Below, one piece after another: positions 1 to 11,165 of a DNA stretch of 64,000 nt; the first letter of the stretch is position 1; each line of letters opens with the position of its first letter. The notes beneath the pieces are model-generated. The model was not told the origin of the DNA. It ran no database searches and saw only the letters and a program-made list of their open reading frames with translations. This DNA is from Andrena cerasifolii (Eukaryota > Arthropoda > Insecta > Hymenoptera > Andrenidae), in NCBI RefSeq assembly GCF_050908995.1, contig NC_135126.1, positions 1,860,001 through 1,924,000 on the forward strand, read 5' to 3'. The position numbers were made by a program, and so were the translations under genes.

Positions 1-135
1 ATTTTCATTTTCGTTCTCATTTTCATTTTCTTTTTCATTTTCATTCTCATTTTCATTCTCATTCTCATTTTCATTCTTATTTTCATTTTCATTCTCATCT
101 TCATTTCCATTTTCATTGTACATTTTTCATTTCTC
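1..135. repeat. TTTTCA/TTCTCA simple repeat
   Basis: A degenerate pyrimidine-rich six-base repeat (TTTTCA alternating with TTCTCA and TTCGTT) opens the window and runs for about 130 bases before dissolving into unique AT-rich sequence. A short (AAAT)n run follows at about 287-312. The rest of 136-850 shows no gene that I can support. Confidence 0.9.
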
Positions 136-849
136 ATTACTCATTCTTTACCTCTATTTTTTCATTTTTCTCTCTATTGTTAAGTATAATTTGATATAGT
201 ATGCATATATGTAGATTTGTTTTTATTCAACACGCAAAATGTTATGTATCCTTTCTATATAATGGGTTCTAACCCGTTTATGATTAATAAATAAATAAAT
301 AAATAAATAAATTACTCTTGAGGGGGGCGATCGCCCCCTATCGCCCCCCTCTGGATCCGCCCTTGCGTATCACACTGGATTCTTCTTTAAATATTTAAAT
401 TCTGAACCGTACATAGTCGTGCAAATGAAGAACCGGCACAGAGACTCAAGTGTCGCATTGCACGCTACATAATAAACCACTGTTCGCAAATTTCGCACTT
501 CGCGCTATGTGCTCAAACATCCTCGTCTATTAACTTTGAAATAAAATAATATAAAAAAACACTTTTTAAATTAAAAAGAAATTAAACAGAAATTATTACT
601 GTTCATCAACATGCTCAAAAAGGTTTCTTGGACTTAAAAACTGAAGAGCCGTATCGCCCGCTTAAAATATTCTTCTTTTATTGAAAACAGTTAATGCAAA
701 ATACCCGCTGTGGTTAATGTGTTACTTACATTATACACACGTAAATGTTAAATCAACGTGCAATTTACTGCCATATAACAAATGTGCAGTAATAAATAGA
801 GTTATCAGCGTTGTTTAAGAATAATCGTTCAGTGATAATAAGAATTACA

Positions 850-1917
850 CAGTTCGACAAAATTTGACTTTTTTCGGACTTGTAACAATTCAATAGCCGT
901 TTCTTATAAGTTTTCATGCGCTGAAAACGAATCCGCAAACCGCGTGTCGCCATTAATCTCAGTTTTTGAGAAATTCGATTTTAAAAATAAACTGTAAATT
1001 TTCAACTTTAAATATCTTTTGTGTCGAAACAGTAACAGTTATTGGGTTCCTTGTTGCGTTAAATTATTCTATGAACCCTGTCGAATACAACGATATAAGT
1101 TATTTGTGTATTATGAACATTTAAATATGTTTAAACGACGAACAAAGGGAAAAGGACACCCGAAATGCACCCATTTTTGCAGATATCGTTAAATTTATTT
1201 CGAAATTTAAGGGTGTAGGGGAAAATCTGATTACTCCACGGGATGCAGCAAGCATTTTTCCTTCGGAAAGCATCAACAGAAGTGGTAAATCACATTTTGT
1301 TTTCAATACAGAATCGAAATAGTTTGACAAAACCTGCGGCGTCGACAGTGGTTGTCAACGGCGGCGCGCGATCCACTGCCGCTCAGCGTAACAGAATCGC
1401 TTAACACGCGTGACTACCACTGTCGGCGCCGCATGTTTTGTCAAACTATTTCGCTCCTGTATTGAAAACAAAGCGTGACTTACCACTTAAGTTGATGCTT
1501 TCTGAAGGAAAAATGTCTGATGCATCGCGTGGAGTAGTCAGATTTTCTCCTAGACCCTTAGTTTTTCAAATAAATTTAAAGATATCTGCAAAAATGGGCG
1601 CATTTCGGGTGTCCTTTTCCCTTCGATCGTTGTTTAAACATATTTAAATGTTCATAATGCAATAATAACTTATATCGTTGTATTCGGGAGGGTTCATAGA
1701 ATAATTTGACGCAACAAGCAACGGAATAACTATTACTGTTTCGACATAAAGGATGTTCAAAGTTGAAAATTGCATTTTTTTTTAAAAATCGAATTTATCA
1801 AAAACTGAGGGTGATAGCAACAAACGGTTTGCGGATTCGTTTTCAGCGCACAAAAACCTATAAGAGACGCTTATTGAATGATACAAGTCCAGGCGGCTGT
1901 CGAACTGTGTTATTTAT
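850..1917. mobile_element. Foldback (long inverted repeat) element
   Basis: Two arms of roughly 480 bases, about 850-1338 and 1430-1917, are inverted copies of each other around a centre near 1384. The mirrored short reading frames (69 codons at 1121-1330 on the minus strand and 1438-1647 on the plus strand) are the same arm read twice, not genes. The centre is GC-rich. Arm divergence of roughly 10-15 percent by eye suggests an old insertion. I see no transposase and cannot fix the outer ends or a target-site duplication. Confidence 0.75.
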
Positions 1918-2298
1918 AATCCAGACTATTCTACAAATTAAGAGATCGTTCTTGAAACGTTTACAAGCCAGCCCGAGTACGACAATTTTCATTACGTTCA
2001 GCAGTTGGTTACTGTTACAAGCAACATGTGCAGCACACTTGCGTTCGTTTCCTTCGGTTCTCTTCAGCATGGTTTACAGCAGGCACGCCAAACCATTGAG
2101 ACTGACCATTACCATGGTAGTTAGCCACAATGGAAGGTATTTTCTATGGTGGTGATTCAACGTCGTCCCTTGCGAAAACCTGCCGTGCCCTTTAAATCTA
2201 GAAGTTCGTTCTTCAGAGTTCAGACAGGAAAGTTCGATCCACTGTGCAGAAATTAATCGTGGAACTACTCAAATTTTGCAAATCTCCAAATCTATAGA

Positions 2299-2966
2299 AA
2301 GAAGAAATTTCGTTTAAAAGAAATTTCGTTTAGAAGAAATTTCGTTTAAAAGAAATTTCGTTTAGAAGAAATTTCGTTTAAAAGAAATTTCATTTAAAAG
2401 AAATTTCATATAAAAGAAATTTCATTTAAAAGAAATTTCATATAAAAGAAATTTCATTTAAAAGAAATTTCATTTAAAAGAAATTTCATATAAAAGAAAT
2501 TTCATTTAAAAGAAATTTCATATAAAAGAAATTTCATTTAAAAGAAATTTCATATAAAAGAAATTTCATTTAAAAGAAATTTCATATAAAAGAAATTTCA
2601 TTTAAAAGAAATTTCATATAAAAGAAATTTCATTTAAAAGAAATTTCATATAAAAGAAATTTCATTTAAAAGAAATTTCATATAAAAGAAATTTCATTTA
2701 AAAGAAATTTCATATAAAAGAAATTTCATTTAAAAGAAATTTCATATAAAAGAAATTTCATTTAAAAGAAATTTCATATAAAAGAAATTTCATTTAAAAG
2801 AAATTTCATATAAAAGAAATTTCATTTAAAAGAAATTTCATATAAAAGAAATTTCATTTAAAAGAAATTTCATATAAAAGAAATTTCATTTAAAAGAAAT
2901 TTCATATAAAAGAAATTTCATTTAAAAGAAATTTCATATAAAAGAAATTTCATTTAAAAGAATTTT
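2299..2966. repeat. 16/32-bp satellite array
   Basis: About 42 tandem copies of a 16-base unit with the core AAAAGAAATTTCATTT. For most of the array the units alternate strictly between endings CATTT and CATAT, giving a 32-base higher-order dimer. The first six or so units instead alternate AAAAG and AGAAG with a CGTTT ending, so the array has at least two sub-families. No gene lies inside it. Confidence 0.95.
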
Positions 2967-4089
2967 CTTCCTTCCAGAGTAGGTGTAAAATAGAAAAGAA
3001 ACATAGCCAGTCTTTATAACTTCGATTACGGAGCTGTTTATTACAAATAGTAAAGAATTACTAATATAATAAGAAAATAATGTATATTATTAGTATATAA
3101 TATTATCTAAACATTTGAAATACATTTGGAAATGTCTATTATATTTCTAAATGTGTATTTCAAATTTTTCTTCTAATTTGACAAGCGCTAATTTCTATTT
3201 ATATTCTCGGGGTTAGCGCGAGGAAATGAAGAAAACGAAGTGTATTGCCCTTAAGAAGAGACAGAATTGAATCAGGTCTCGCACACGCGAACTGTGACGA
3301 GCAAATGCGATGATCGAAAAGGAAGGAAGAGAAGCGTGGGTGGTGTTATCACTGTAGCGTGTCCCGGTTATGATAGTAGAATACCATCGCCTTTTCATTC
3401 TCTTCTTTCCTCTTTTACGGGTCTTCCTTTTCGTTTCTCTTCTTACTATCAACGAGAGAATAAACCGACGCGGATCGACTCTCGATAAATAAAGCGTACA
3501 TTCAGTTGCCATGCTTAGCGAGTCTTTATAAGATCGCGAAGGATATTGCAATGAAGTAATGTGTTCTTCCTCACTGAACACGCGAATTAAACGTTCTGCT
3601 AATAAAATTGTGTTTCAAGTAGAAGAGTTTCTCGATACTCAAAATATTTAAAATAAAAATGAACAAGTAATTTTGTTGCCCTTTAAAGTGAATTTGTTAA
3701 TAATTCCATGTACGTTTCCAAAGCTGTGAAATTTATTTATTAGTAATCAATTTTAGAAAGAAAGGTATATAAATATTGGCAAACTATTCTGACTATTCTC
3801 TTCTTTATTAAATCTGTATCATGAAGTCTGGAAAATACATAGTTACCAACCATTGAACTTCTAACAATCTTATTACATATTCAGGAATTCAGTGGTGGGT
3901 TTACTACGTGACACACCTAAAAAATGTAAATAATTGTAGAAAATGTATTCAATGTAAAAAATTCAAATACAAACTATTAACCTCTGCCTGTTGCATTGAT
4001 TTTTACCGCACAATATTTTAAATTACTTTAAAAAGAGAGATTGGAATGTAATGAAAAAATTATAAATAATTTGAAATTTTTTAGTCAAT

Positions 4090-4850
4090 TTCATATCTTT
4101 GGTGCGCGAAAGATACTCGAATTTTTACATACATCGACATGATTATTCCTTTGATTATTTCTTTGGATGTAACATTCCATTTAGTATTATCGAATCTGAC
4201 CATTTTAGGAACTTTGTTCATAAATTGAATCCAGCTCATAAAATTCCAACTCGAAAGGCATTGTGCGACCAGTGGCGTATTTAGTGTAAACAGTGCCTAG
4301 GGCAAGCACCCATCGTTCCAATTCCATCTTTTCTTTTCTACTTCTTTGTTAAAAGCGTTCGTCACACAAAACATTTTATTTAGAATTTAGATAATCCTTT
4401 TAAAGAAAGTGGAGCTGAAGGGCGGAAGAGACGAAAGTTGGAGGCAAGTGAAGCCGAAAAGTGCAGCAAGTTTTTTTCGAAGCTTCTCTAAAGAGGCATG
4501 CGAAGCACATGAATAATAAGCGTAAACTACTAACATTAATCATTCAACTAAATTTAAAATCAAGAAACACTTTCTTTCGGCTTTTTTGCCCCCTCCCCTC
4601 CCCCCCCCACCCCGCGGCATTGGGCCCAGGGCACGAGCCCTACTTGCCCCACCCTAGATACGCCTCTGTGACAATGTCGAATAATTTACTTAACGGAAAA
4701 TTTCCAGATTACAAAAAGTCAATAATCAGTGTGGAATCCAAAGATGCAGTTCTACTTTTAGATGGTTGGAAGAATTCATCATCCAACAATAAGTATGTTG
4801 TTGCAATTCTGAATTTAACGAATACGATATGTCCATGCAGATTATAGCTT
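4090..4850 (+). pseudogene. hAT-type transposase remnant, split by a MITE
   Basis: Two pieces of a transposase of the hAT/DUF659 kind can be read on the plus strand. The first (about 4129-4269) carries the family pattern around FFGCNIPFSIIESDHF followed by KLNPAHKIPTRKAL. The second (about 4669-4820) carries LLDGWKNSSSNNKYVV, matching the family's aspartate-glycine-tryptophan block. They lie in different frames and are separated by a 400-base MITE (4270-4668). No complete catalytic core remains, so this is a dead element. Family placement rests on motif pattern only. Confidence 0.6.
4270..4668. mobile_element. hAT-like MITE (CAGTGGCGTATTTAG ends)
   Basis: Starts CAGTGGCGTATTTAG and ends with the inverse, CTAGATACGCCTCTG. 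The interior is C-rich towards its right end. It splits the hAT transposase remnant. I do not see a clean 8-base target duplication, so the exact edges are tentative. It resembles the CAGTGACGGATTTA elements at 59485 and in part at 28904 and 33051. Confidence 0.65.
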
Positions 4851-5079
4851 TCCACATTCAGCAACGTTGTTTTTTCAAGCAACATGATTTTATACAGTAA
4901 GATACATGAACGTAATAAAGTTAAGCTATTTACTACGTCTTATTCTACACGTAGAGAATTCACTTTTCTACGATAGGTGAAGTACGGGCCCACCACTGTA
5001 TAGGATATACAGGTTTATGATTTGATTTGGGTAGAAAATAGTGCTGTGGATATGTATATATTTTGGAATGTGCTTTCTA

Positions 5080-5936
5080 TTACAATTTTTCAGTGAATTT
5101 ATTGAGTAAGTCTATGTAAGCAACTGCTATCAGGTCTTCACTTTTTATGTTCAACTTATTCATTAAATCCTGGGCAATCTCTTCTCCAGTTCCCACATCC
5201 TGTTTATCAGTCAGAACCACCTAAATCAATGATATTAATAGTCTTTTTCAATAATTAATATATCAATGATCAGCATTCTATTTATTTTAAGGGGAAAGAG
5301 AATTATGTAGCGCATGTAATGATACAATTTTTGGACAGTTACGAACCTCCAACTCTAAAAAATTTCCTAGCCCTTCAACATTATCAACATGTACACGAGT
5401 CTGCCCAATCATGTACAACTGCCTAGTTTTCTTAACAATTCCTATACACCCATTTGATGCGGTCAAAATGTTTGTAATTCCAACACACGCATCCGCATCA
5501 AGGGCAGTTTTTGCATAGTCGCAAAGCTTTGGGCCCAACGTGTCAGACCTTTTGTAGTAAAGCAATTCTCCTGAACCATTCTGTAAAGTGGAAAATATTT
5601 CATTATATATATATATATGTTGCTAATGTTTAGTCAGGTTTAGTGATTCTTATTAAATTTTCACACATAGTGCAGTATATACTAGAAATTATTAATAGAA
5701 TCCAAAATATTGTAGAAATTGAGAATTGGCTATAATATTCAGCTGTTATATTCCAAACATAAAAAATAATTTATCTTTTTTACTTCGAATTTTCGTAGTT
5801 TCAATCTTCCCTCCGTTACTTTAAAAAAAGTGTCATGCTGCTTAATAATGGTGCATTCGGAATTGGTTAATTGCTTAATTTGAGGGATCACAAGCTCCGG
5901 ATCGTCGATTTTTGCCTTTATTTCGATATTGCGCAT
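5080..5936 (-). CDS. CYTH-domain protein (adenylate cyclase class IV / thiamine triphosphatase-like)
   Basis: Three coding exons, 5936-5784, 5580-5347 and 5220-5080, join in frame to about 175 residues, the usual size of a single CYTH domain. The N-terminus has the family signature E-x-K-x-K (MRNIEIKAKIDD), a charged motif that in CYTH enzymes helps bind triphosphate and metal inside the tunnel fold. Further family-like strands are visible as GRLKLRKFE near residue 45, GELLYYKRSDT near 55 and LGNFLELEV near 120. Members act on triphosphorylated substrates; the substrate here is not predictable. Splice sites are GT-AG. Motif evidence makes the superfamily call sound, and the enzymatic role is open. 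Confidence 0.85.
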
Positions 5937-7238
5937 TATTATTATTGTCTTATGTTTTACTTAATTGTCACTGATAATAAATAATGATTCCTTTAAGGAT
6001 ATCAGTGACTTCACCCATTGATTGATATATTCCATACACAGTTCGATCTTATTATAAGACAGCAAAATAAATATGGTTCTTGTATATATATAAAATTATA
6101 TTTATTCTGGATATTTTGGGAAGTGCAATACAAATATTAGGATGGTACATGGAGCCGAGAAGTTTTTAAGAAAAATCTTAAAATTAATTATATATAGGTG
6201 GCTGAAATTTAATATTTTTACGTGCTATACGCAAAATTCAATAAATTTGTTTATTTCTTTATTTATTTAGAATTTGAGGTCCCGGGACTGTTGTTGGGGT
6301 CTTACAATCAGAAATCATTATGCAATCATTTTTAACAAAATAATTATTTATTTATTGCCCTAAACAGAAATGTAAATATTTGATGAGTTTATGGACATAC
6401 AGATGCTAGCGGCGCATAGCGGTGAAAATTATGAACTAAAATGGGCGTTAAAACACGCCCAATTGCCAGGGTTAAGACGCAAAGTATTGTTTGCATAACG
6501 CGCTATCGCCGTGTTTTAACGCCTACTTTTTCGACATACGTGGGGTGCAACAACTGTTAATAACTAATTAACTATACGAGCAATCGTTACAAGACTCATG
6601 TAGAAGAAATGAAAGGGTCTATATTTTGGAATACAATATTCGAAGTCCAAAATTTGTTTTGGAAAAGCAGCACTTTCGTATTTGGCAAAGAGAGTTCACT
6701 TCAGGGGAAAGATAAGAACTTCCGAAATAGCGTTAGGAAGCAGCAGGCTTTCATAACTTAGATAGCGTTGATGTCGTAGCAAAACTAGTGATCCTCTAGG
6801 TAGTGATCGGAAAATGTGTCCGCGTTTTCTATTGGTCGACGACATTGCTCTCCTAAACCGGAAATAGAGAGTGCAAGCAAATAACATCTACCAATTGGAT
6901 TCCACAATATTGAGCGAAAAGTGGGATCAGCAGCAAACTTTATTTAATTCTGTGTGATCTTTGAACTAAGGCGGGCAGGATTCTTTTAAAATGTGCCCGC
7001 CGATTTGTAACTTCCGCTATAGGACAAAATGGTGGACACATTTTCCGATCAGCCGATCATGCCGGCAGAACTGTACGCTAATGTGGACGCAGATCCAACC
7101 AGATCTGTCGGCAGACTCTGCTGCCAGATTTGATTATCAGGGTAGTAAAATTGCGATCGAACTCCATCCTGAATCGATAACGTTGCATGTGACACAAAAA
7201 TGGTCGAGGGCTCTAAAGCCTGCGAGACGTGACTAATA
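5937..7238. other. Gene-free interval with transposon debris
   Basis: No coding gene is supported here. It contains a solo end of the TAGTGATCCTCTAGG repeat at about 6785-6870, which is the same family as the complete element at 34207-34526, and a short inverted repeat at about 6430-6530. Reading frames in the interval have no recognisable domains and lie on repeats. Confidence 0.6.
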
Positions 7239-7392
7239 GCGAATTCGGTACCTCGCACTGACTCTGCACTGGTGCCAGAAAATGACTTCGATTGGTTGTT
7301 TCTGATAGAAACGAAGCTAGCTGCATAAGAATTAACCAATCCAAGTCATTTTTTGGAACCAGTGCAAAGTCAGTGCGGGTTACCGAATTCGC
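7239..7392. mobile_element. Tc1/mariner-like MITE with TA duplication
   Basis: A 154-base palindromic element: GCGAATTCGGTACCTCGCAC at the left end is mirrored at the right end, and it is flanked on both sides by TA (7237-7238 and 7393-7394). The arms are about 60 bases. It is non-autonomous with no coding capacity. A TA duplication points to Tc1/mariner-type mobilisation. The flanking 7393-7989 has no supported gene. Confidence 0.8.
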
Positions 7393-7989
7393 TATAAAAA
7401 TCTGCATTATGTAAACGTTGTGTCTACACCTTTAAATCCCTTACCTCGTCTTGCAGTTAATTGTATAATACGTACAGCAGTAGGTGTAAAATCAGAAATT
7501 AATTTGATTTTAAATGAAAAGCATGAGAACTAATTCGCATCACGCTTAATTAATTTCAGAAACATTAACATAAAATTGAAAATTAAACTAAATAAAATCT
7601 AGAAACGCCTGAAATAAAAGTATGTTCTCGAAGTAAATCTGAGAAGCATTGAATATACGTATACATATAAAAATATATATTAAACATTCATGTTTTAAAA
7701 GCAATCTTTCGAAAATGAAGAAACCCATTACATCTATATTACGCCAGTAATAAATATTTTTAATAAAATGAAGATGGTGCTCGACACATACAATGTTATG
7801 TCTTAAAGACATTTATTTATCTTCAAGTAATACGATTGTACAAGATATAATGCACTGATAAATAGTTTAATAACAATGGCTATTCAATGTCCTCGAGTAT
7901 ACTGCAATTCGCACAGTATTCCCATCACTTTTTACAATGAACTAGCCCAGACTCGGCGACTGTATTTCTATGTCGTCCATCCCAAAGTT

Positions 7990-10156
7990 TTAAGCCTTCA
8001 CAGCAAGCCCCTCAAGATCTTTAATACACTGCTGCAAATTAGCTTTTTCTTGCTCTGGAGTAATAGATTTCAGTACATTGGTTATAATCCACTGCACCAT
8101 GTGTTTCTGAGCAATTCTGCGCTCCACAGACTCTAGTTGAGAATGGTAGTCGAGCCTCTTCTTGACCTGCGAATAAAATATATTGCTGATGGATATTGTT
8201 AAGAGTGTAAAGTCTAAAAATTTTGTACAACACGCTTGCGGGGAAAGTGAAATTTAATGCACCACCGTGGGTGTGGTTTGGGAATCGCATGTCCCGTATG
8301 TAATTTTCCACAGTTATCTTAGCGATAGTGTGGTACAAGGAGAGGTGTGCGAGTACTCGGATTTTAAGTCGAATAACGGTCGGTCGATCGAGTCGAGTCG
8401 AGCGTTTGAATTTTCCGAGCGGCTCAACATCGACGAACTATTCGAAAAAAACGCAAGCTACTTGAGAAACTCAAACGGCTCGAGTATTCGAGCCCCCGTA
8501 AGACTTCGAATTACTTGGATATAAATTTTCAGCTCGAAAATTTTCGACTTACTCGAATATATTCGAACAGATCTCCAACTTGTGAGTTACTCGTAAATAT
8601 TCGAATTACTCGAATTAGTTTGAGTTACTAGCGTCTTATATATGAGGCAGTGAGAGCAACAACGGACTAACCCACATTTTGTTCAAAATTGAATTAGTAG
8701 TAATAATGTATTCCAATAGGCTCTACTAATCATATAAAGTAGGAAAAAAAATTTTTTCAGTGTGGGTTAGTCCGTTGTTGCTCTCACTGCCTCATATTTC
8801 TTCCTTACAGTTAAACTAATATTTGATAATAAATAAATAAATGTTCGAGTAACTCGAGTAATTCGAATATTTACGAGTAACTCAAAGGTTGGAGATCTAC
8901 TCAAATATATTCAAGTAATTCGAAAATTTCGAGCTGAAAATTTATCTCCAAGTACATAACTTGAAGTCTTACTAGGTACGAGGCACGTGTCTTATACTAT
9001 AACTTTGTAGAATTAGGAACTATGCACCATCTCCGTCATAACTGTAAAAACAAAATTATAAAAAACATCGCTAACACGTAGATGTTATCACTTTTGCAAG
9101 TTTAGACAAGCGGTGCATTTTCGTTGCTGCACGTGTAGTGAATGTCTAGTTACACAGCAGACAAGTTAAATATAAATACAAGTACATCACCTCGGTGTAA
9201 ACTTGCATCGCGCGTTCCCTGTAGACAGCTTCTAACTGCATTAAAACAGTTTGTTTCCTGATATCGAAGATCATGCTTTGCCCGTCGAGACGCCATTTCT
9301 CTGTTTCCATCTCTTTGATAGCATTCTCATGGGCTTGTACTGCCTCCACTCTTCCGCTGTTAAGCTGTTCCTCTTCTTCGTCTACCTTTTTATCTAAGAA
9401 TTTCGCAAAATTGGGTCCAAATTTCTTTACAGCGAAGACGCAAATCGTGATCAAAGAAAGTGCATTGTAATATTCGTGTTCTAAAACGTAGATCTCCTTG
9501 GATACTAAATACGTCGACAGGGTAGCTACGAACACATATGGACCTGGACACAAAATGAAATTCTTATATTAGGTAACATTTTCAAGTATCCAAATATAAA
9601 AAATAGGTAACTATATTATCGACTTACCTGATGCACCGGTTTTAGGGTAAAATATTGTGAACCATTCTTCTGGAATGAATCCATGCCTGACTGGACTAGG
9701 ATCGATGAGACGTTTTGGACGCGGCACATCAGACAGTACTGGTGCTGTAGTCTGAATGCCACGAGCGGCTATAGACAATGCTTGAGCTACGGAAGGAAAG
9801 TATGAGGACAGAGAAGTTTTTCGAAATCTCCATAAAATTCAGAAATTTCTTATACTGTCAGAAAATCCAATAATTGCGAGTATTCGTAACTCGGAATTTT
9901 TTATTCTTCTTAATTTTAATTGTACGTTATACAAAGAAAGTGTTGAATGATCACATTTATTCAGCAAAATATCGTAAAAGTAGCCTTATATTATTACATA
10001 ATGGCAGTAAAGTAATCGACATGTATTTGACAATGACAGCTACGGCATATCGTAAAAAAGTCTCGTACCGATACACGAACTTTTTGATAAAGTAATTGAT
10101 ATTTGTTACGGTGAGAATTCTAACTCACCATTACGAAAAGCTAATCTCGACAACAT
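7990..10156 (-). CDS. ATPsynB: ATP synthase peripheral stalk subunit b, mitochondrial
   Basis: Four coding exons (10156-10129, 9786-9628, 9543-9191, 8166-7990) join in frame to about 238 residues, normal for the animal mitochondrial b subunit. The protein begins with a basic presequence (MLSRLAFRN), then the VRHGFIPEEWF segment typical of the insect protein. Hydrophobic inner-membrane stretches around GPYVFVATLSTYLVSKEIYV and LSLITICVFAVKKFG are followed by a long charged helix (KKVDEEEEQ onward). The helix forms the stator that holds the F1 head of complex V. The 1-kb last intron (8167-9190) has filled with nested transposons without harming the frame. The gene is divergent from ECH1, with about 1 kb between starts. 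Confidence 0.95.
8494..8978. mobile_element. Foldback element with a nested TA MITE, inside the ATPsynB intron
   Basis: Inverted arms at about 8494-8630 and 8842-8978, rich in TTCGAATTACTCGAA-type words, enclose a second, independent palindrome at 8643-8794. The inner element starts TGAGGCAGTGAGAGCAACAA, ends with the exact inverse and is flanked by TA. Its arms are almost identical, so the inner insertion is much younger than the outer one. Both lie in the last intron of the ATP synthase b gene. Confidence 0.8.
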
Positions 10157-11165
10157 CTTGCCTCTGGGAGCACCTTGCAGTTCGATCTCGCTAGAGTGCA
10201 CGAGAACGCTTGAAGTCGGCTGCACGAAGATTCTCCGTACAATACTTAGTAGATAGTAGTGATACTAGATGGAACGTGAACTACTAGTGACCAACTTCAC
10301 TTGGATCGTTTAAAGTTTAAGTTCTCGCGAGATGGCGATGTATATGAATAATTGCTGCGGGGCCGGCTGGGAATTCTGATGGTTTGAGGGAATTTCTGTG
10401 GTCCGGTGTCTGTGGAGCCCTGATGAGCTGTGCTCGCGAAACGTGTGAAGTTAATTGAACGAAACGACTTGTAACGAATAACTTTGAACCAAATAAAGCT
10501 TATTGAACTGAACTAGATTAAATTACCCTATATAATAAGACGCTTACGGTGGATGTTCGTTTGTTAGCAAAATCTTTCCAAAGGGTTTTTTTCGTATTTC
10601 CCGATGACCTACAAGGTTCAGATTCGGCATGAAGTTTCCTCGGCGCCCAAAGATGTCGTAAAAAATCAAAAACCTGGAAAATTCGATAATGGCTAGTAGC
10701 CTGTGGCCTAAAACAGGTATTTATGTGCAATGTAGTAGCCGCTACTGCATTGTATGTAGGCCTGTTTTCATTGTAATACATTGTTTTCCGAGCGATAAGG
10801 AAGGAGGCGAAGACAAATTTCTAATGTAATAAACTTCATTCATAACTTTTTTCTGTTCGAACTTCGCGCTTTAAGAGCTTGCGCTAAATGCCGCTAGGGC
10901 GAGGATCGCAACTCGCAACATAATTAAATAAGACTCTTGTTGCAATGAGAAAAACACATTAGCTTAATTAGAAAAAAGGTACAATAAAATAATCAATATT
11001 GTATCAATGTATTGAGGTCATAGTATCTTTACTAAACGATAAGATAGAAGTTTTAACAGCCGTTGTTAAATTCATATATCTTATGTTATCTATATACATA
11101 TACATGACGAGCTTAAAAACGGAAATAATTGTTAATTTCATTTCATACCGTATTGTTCTATCAGC
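10157..11165. promoter_or_regulatory. Divergent 5' region of ATPsynB and ECH1
   Basis: This kilobase separates two mitochondrial-protein genes transcribed away from each other, so it must contain both promoters and 5' leaders. I see no distinct TATA box or repeat that fixes a start. A short GC-richer patch lies at about 10860-10920. No further gene is supported; the 87-codon frame at 10518-10781 shows no domain. Confidence 0.5.

Noticed and set aside
1438..1647. 69-codon frames at 1121-1330 (-) and 1438-1647 (+)
   Set aside because: They are the two inverted arms of one foldback element read in mirror image, with no domain or homologue pattern.
2299..2966. CRISPR-like regular repeats
   Set aside because: The units are directly tandem with no spacers and this is eukaryotic DNA; it is a satellite.
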